Below are positions 6,226-8,808 of a stretch of 8,808 bases of DNA, piece by piece. The DNA is from Actinobacteria bacterium UBA3028 (lineage in GTDB: Bacteria > Actinomycetota > Actinomycetes > Nanopelagicales > Nanopelagicaceae): contig DFDL01000038.1 of NCBI GenBank assembly GCA_002367715.1, positions 24,830-33,637 of the forward strand, written 5' to 3'. A program made the translations under genes and the position numbers. Positions within the stretch are counted from its first letter, which is position 1; each line of letters starts with the position of its first letter. The notes under the pieces were generated by a model. The model was not told the origin of the DNA. It was given only the letters and a program-made list of their open reading frames with translations, and did not search any database.

Positions 6226-7335
6226 ATGAAAAAATTAATATTTCATCCGGGTTTTCACAAGACTGGTACAACCGCGCTACAGCAGGCGCTTACCGAGGCT
6301 CGCAAAGAGTTAAAGGTCTCAGATTTTAATTACCCAAACACTCGCGGAAAGGCGCATCACAGCGCCGCTTGGGCGATAACACAGAAGACTTGGGGCTGGG
6401 AGAAGCGTGGTGGGCGGTTAATTAATTCAGATGAGTGGGAGAAGTTAGAGAAGAAAATTGCAAGTTCTGATAAAACTTCGATCATCAGTAGTGAATTCTT
6501 TTCGACTGCAGATCCAGTACAGCTAACAAAGTTGGGCCAACACCTTAAGGATTACGATACGAAAGTTATCTTCACTTGGCGCCCGCTACCTTTCATGTTG
6601 GCTAGTTCATATCAGCAGTACTTGAAGTACGGAGTTAGAGTTTCATACAAGAAGTGGCTAGTTGAGATGTTTGAAAATAGCGAGAGCACCAAGATGACGC
6701 CATCTTTTTGGAAGCGCAATCACCATGGCGATGTGATTGAATCCTGGATCAAGGTTTTTGGCAGCCAGAACGTCTCACTCATTGCAGTTGATGAGAGTAA
6801 GCCAGATTTTCTCTATGAATCATTTGCTGAACTTGCCGGTATTTCATCTGGAGTTTTAACTAAGCCTAAAGCCAAAGAGATAAACCGTTCCTTAACTTTC
6901 AATGAAGCCGCTCTCCTGCTTGAAATAAATAAGAGATATCCAAAAGATGGCGACTGGGATTCATACTCAACCTTTATTCGCAGCGGAAATATCAAGGCTC
7001 TGACAAGCTCAGAGATTATCTGCCAGAGCGATGAGAAGATTATGACCCCGCAGTGGGCGCTAGATCGCGCCATCGAAATAAATAGCCAGAGCGTTGCAAA
7101 GATTAAGTCACTTGGTATCGAAATCATTGGCGACTTGGATCGAAGTGACTTCAGTAAAATTCCAGTTGGGGTAAATACTCCAGTTACTACTATTTCGATT
7201 GAGACTGCCGCCCGAGCAATGATCGGGGTCAATATGAAATCCCTGCGCAGAATGCCAAGTAGCGCAATTGTTCGTGAATTTAAGAAGCGACTTAGAAAAC
7301 GAATCAAGCGCACAGTGCGAATTAAGCTTCGCTAA
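6226..7335 (+). CDS. PAPS-dependent sulfotransferase-like protein, acceptor unknown
   Basis: The protein resembles bacterial carbohydrate/surface-polymer sulfotransferases, which move sulfate from PAPS to an acceptor. The 5'-phosphosulfate loop is at the N-terminus: HPGFHKTGTTALQQAL at 7-22, with K12 and T13/T15/T16. A 3'-phosphate site fits TWRPLPFMLASSYQQYLKYG at 117-136, with R119 and S127/S128. SSEFF at 88-92 and EINRSLTFNEAALL at 218-231 resemble conserved blocks of this family. There is no signal peptide or membrane segment, so it should be cytosolic. The last 30 residues are very basic (EFKKRLRKRIKRTVRIKLR, 351-369), perhaps for membrane or anionic-polymer contact. It starts 18 bases after cysNC on the same strand without a clear ribosome site, which supports PAPS supply by its neighbours. 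The start is fixed by the phosphosulfate loop beginning at residue 7. The acceptor cannot be inferred; overall similarity to named sulfotransferases is modest. Confidence 0.8.
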   Translation: MKKLIFHPGFHKTGTTALQQALTEARKELKVSDFNYPNTRGKAHHSAAWAITQKTWGWEKRGGRLINSDEWEKLEKKIASSDKTSIISSEFFSTADPVQLTKLGQHLKDYDTKVIFTWRPLPFMLASSYQQYLKYGVRVSYKKWLVEMFENSESTKMTPSFWKRNHHGDVIESWIKVFGSQNVSLIAVDESKPDFLYESFAELAGISSGVLTKPKAKEINRSLTFNEAALLLEINKRYPKDGDWDSYSTFIRSGNIKALTSSEIICQSDEKIMTPQWALDRAIEINSQSVAKIKSLGIEIIGDLDRSDFSKIPVGVNTPVTTISIETAARAMIGVNMKSLRRMPSSAIVREFKKRLRKRIKRTVRIKLR

Positions 7336-7368
7336 ATTTCTCGCACCTTTACTTCACCTAGGTAGTTG

Positions 7369-7441
7369 TAGCCCCGACGGGATTCGAACCCGCGTAGCTG
7401 GCTTGAGAAGCCAGAGTCCTAGGCCACTAGACGACGGGGCC
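7369..7441 (-). tRNA. tRNA-Glu, anticodon CUC
   Basis: The minus strand folds into a full 73-base cloverleaf: acceptor GGCCCCG/CGGGGCT (first pair G-U), D-stem GTC/GAC, anticodon stem CTGGC/GCCAG with loop TTCTCAA, 4-base variable loop, T-arm GCGGG-TTCGAAT-CCCGT and discriminator A at 7369. The anticodon CTC reads GAG. The bases after the discriminator are CAA, so the CCA end is not encoded. It lies 27 bases after tRNA-Gln and in the same direction as gltX. Confidence 0.97.
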
Positions 7442-7471
7442 AAGATTGTTGCTATTAAGTTTTTTACTGCG

Positions 7472-7543
7472 CTGGGGTACCAGGACTCGAACCTAGACTT
7501 ACTGAACCAGAATCAGCAGGGCTGCCAATTACCCCATACCCCA
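7472..7543 (-). tRNA. tRNA-Gln, anticodon CUG
   Basis: The minus strand gives a 72-base cloverleaf: acceptor TGGGGTA/TACCCCA, D-stem GGG/CCC, anticodon stem GCTGA/TCAGT with loop TTCTGGT, T-arm CTAGG-TTCGAGT-CCTGG and discriminator G at 7472. The U1-A72 first pair is typical of bacterial tRNA-Gln. The anticodon CTG reads CAG. CCA is not encoded. It follows gltX by 32 bases with no terminator visible, so it may be processed from a gltX-tRNA-Gln-tRNA-Glu transcript. Confidence 0.97.
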
Positions 7544-7575
7544 AAATCTTAATTTTCCTCGGCAAGGATACCCGA

Positions 7576-8808
7576 TTAATTAATTGAAGCTGCAATCCTT
7601 TCAAGTGAGCGCTCGCGGCCCAAGAGTTCCATCGATTCAAATAATGGCGGCGAGATATGGCTTCCAGTAACTGCAATTCGAAGCGCACCAAATGCGATTC
7701 GAGGCTTGAGCCCCATCTCTTCGATAAGAAGTGCCTTTAACGCCAGATGAATCGATTCGCGTTCCCAATCTGCGAGCTCATCTAGAACTATCTTGGATCG
7801 ACGTAATGCTTCTTGAGAGAGTTCATCTTTAATCTTTGGAAGCGACTCTGGATCTACCTCAAACTTGCTTACAAATAAGAATTTAAGCATGGCAGATACC
7901 TCAGCCAGGGTTGCAATTCGCTCTTGAATTATTGGGAGCGCACTCTTTACGACTTCAAGCTCTTCACTGCTGCCAGAAATTACGCCATCGCCTATTAGAA
8001 ATGGTTTAACTCGATTTAATAACTCATCAATAGTTAGCTTTCGAATTTTATCGCCATTTATGGCCTCTAACTTTTTCATATCAAAGCGGGCTGGGCTTGA
8101 GTGAACCCGCTCAACTGTAAACAGCTCGGTCAGCTCGGCCATCGTTATATTCTCGCGATCATCACCAGGTGACCAGCCAAGTAGAGCTAAGTAGTTACAG
8201 ATTGCCTCCGGTAAAAATCCACGTTCGCGATACCAGGCAATTGAAACTTCACCATTTCGCTTTGATAGCTTCGCATTATCCTGACCCATTACAAATGGCA
8301 GGTGAGCAAATATTGGATATTGATCTATCGAGACACCCATTGCCTGATAAACCCGAATCTGTCGTGGCGTTGAAGATAACAAATCCTCACCACGTAGCAC
8401 ATGCGAAACCTTCATTAAAATATCATCGATTGCCACGGCCAAGGTGTAGAGCGGCGAACCATCGCCGCGGACCAATACAAAGTCTGGAACGAAGTTATGA
8501 TCGAAGGTCACATCGCCGCGGATTGCATCGGTAAATGTTGTTGAGCCATCTGGCATCCGCATCCGCAGTACTGGTGCTCGGCCTTCGCTCTCATACTCTG
8601 CAAGATCATCTCCGCTAATAGAGCGACACTTTCCGTCATAACCAGGCGCCATATTTGCAGCCTTCTGCGCCTCACGTCTGGCCTCTAACTCTTGCGATGA
8701 GCAGTAACAATGATAGGCATCGCCCTGCGCGAGAAACTTTGCTGCCCATTCGGCGTAGATATCTAAACGTTGGCTCTGTAAATATGGTCCGTACTTCCCA
8801 CCAATCTC
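7576..8808 (-). CDS. gltX: Glutamyl-tRNA synthetase (partial, N-terminus off window)
   Basis: GltX attaches glutamate to tRNA-Glu; in bacteria without glutaminyl-tRNA synthetase it also charges tRNA-Gln, which GatCAB then amidates. The frame stays open from the stop at 7576-7578 to the right edge, giving 410 visible residues; the internal ATG at 8652 is not the true start. The fragment opens with GGKYGPYLQSQRLDIY, then the zinc-site CYC pair (visible residues 34-36) and the third Cys in YDGKC; the His that completes the E. coli zinc site is a Ser here. The class I KLSKR loop is at visible residues 180-184 (8257-8271). The C-terminal anticodon-binding helical domain is complete. About 75 residues, including the HIGH motif, are missing at the edge. 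Two cognate-type tRNAs lie directly downstream. Confidence 0.98.
   Translation of the reverse strand, partial: EIGGKYGPYLQSQRLDIYAEWAAKFLAQGDAYHCYCSSQELEARREAQKAANMAPGYDGKCRSISGDDLAEYESEGRAPVLRMRMPDGSTTFTDAIRGDVTFDHNFVPDFVLVRGDGSPLYTLAVAIDDILMKVSHVLRGEDLLSSTPRQIRVYQAMGVSIDQYPIFAHLPFVMGQDNAKLSKRNGEVSIAWYRERGFLPEAICNYLALLGWSPGDDRENITMAELTELFTVERVHSSPARFDMKKLEAINGDKIRKLTIDELLNRVKPFLIGDGVISGSSEELEVVKSALPIIQERIATLAEVSAMLKFLFVSKFEVDPESLPKIKDELSQEALRRSKIVLDELADWERESIHLALKALLIEEMGLKPRIAFGALRIAVTGSHISPPLFESMELLGRERSLERIAASIN

Noticed and set aside
6813..7313. Open frame of 166 codons antisense to the sulfotransferase gene
   Set aside because: The sense frame carries recognisable sulfotransferase motifs. 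The antisense product has no family features and no ribosome site was identified.
7351..7368. ACCTAGGT palindrome between the sulfotransferase gene and tRNA-Glu as a bidirectional terminator
   Set aside because: The pairing breaks after a few bases on either side and there is no T-run on either strand.
7366..7441. tRNA-Glu 3' end as an integration site with a duplicated att core near the other end of the cassette
   Set aside because: I looked for the T-arm/acceptor sequence around 3390-3460 and found none, and there is no integrase gene in the window.
7268..7552. Open frame of 94 codons on the plus strand across both tRNA genes
   Set aside because: It overlaps the end of the sulfotransferase gene and runs antisense through two well-folded tRNAs; the product has no recognisable motif.
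7556..7568. Small hairpin between gltX and tRNA-Gln as a terminator
   Set aside because: The stem is only four base pairs and is followed by an A-rich, not T-rich, stretch in the transcript direction.
7464..7691. Open frame of 75 codons on the minus strand overlapping the gltX end and tRNA-Gln
   Set aside because: It reads through tRNA-Gln in another frame and overlaps the conserved C-terminus of GltX.

Overview
The window looks like chromosomal DNA from a streamlined, moderate-GC (judged by eye to be mid-40s percent) actinobacterium, plausibly of the aquatic acI/Nanopelagicales type. Three things point there. The regulator at 2683-3399 is a close match to actinobacterial NdgR/LtbR. The HU protein carries an actinobacterial lysine/alanine-rich tail. 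The gene order gltX, tRNA-Gln, tRNA-Glu, ndgR, leuC, leuD, hup is a well-known actinobacterial arrangement. Genes are tightly packed, with gaps of about 10 to 200 bases. The lineage is an inference; no marker gene suitable for phylogeny is complete here except the metabolic ones.

Layout from left to right: a histone-like HU gene (minus strand, tail cut by the window edge); leuD and leuC (minus, one operon), encoding both subunits of isopropylmalate isomerase for leucine biosynthesis; a short divergent control region with a clear inverted repeat; ndgR (plus), the IclR-family regulator expected to control leuCD; then on the plus strand cysD, cysNC and a sulfotransferase gene, packed as one probable operon; then tRNA-Glu(CUC), tRNA-Gln(CUG) and gltX on the minus strand, with gltX running off the right edge.

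The ordinary part of the locus couples leucine biosynthesis with its regulator and glutamyl-tRNA synthetase with the two tRNAs it would be expected to charge. The part that stands out is the cassette at 3455-7335. CysD plus CysN activates sulfate to APS, the fused CysC kinase makes PAPS, and the next gene is a PAPS-dependent sulfotransferase. No reductive sulfur gene (cysH, cysI, cysE/K) is present between them. The cassette therefore reads as a self-contained sulfation module, placed between ndgR and tRNA-Glu inside an otherwise conserved block. The molecule that receives the sulfate cannot be read from the sequence.

No insertion sequence, CRISPR array, prophage gene or integrase is visible. 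No gene-free stretch exceeds 300 bases; the longest gap is 390-595, holding the hup promoter region and the leuCD terminator candidate.
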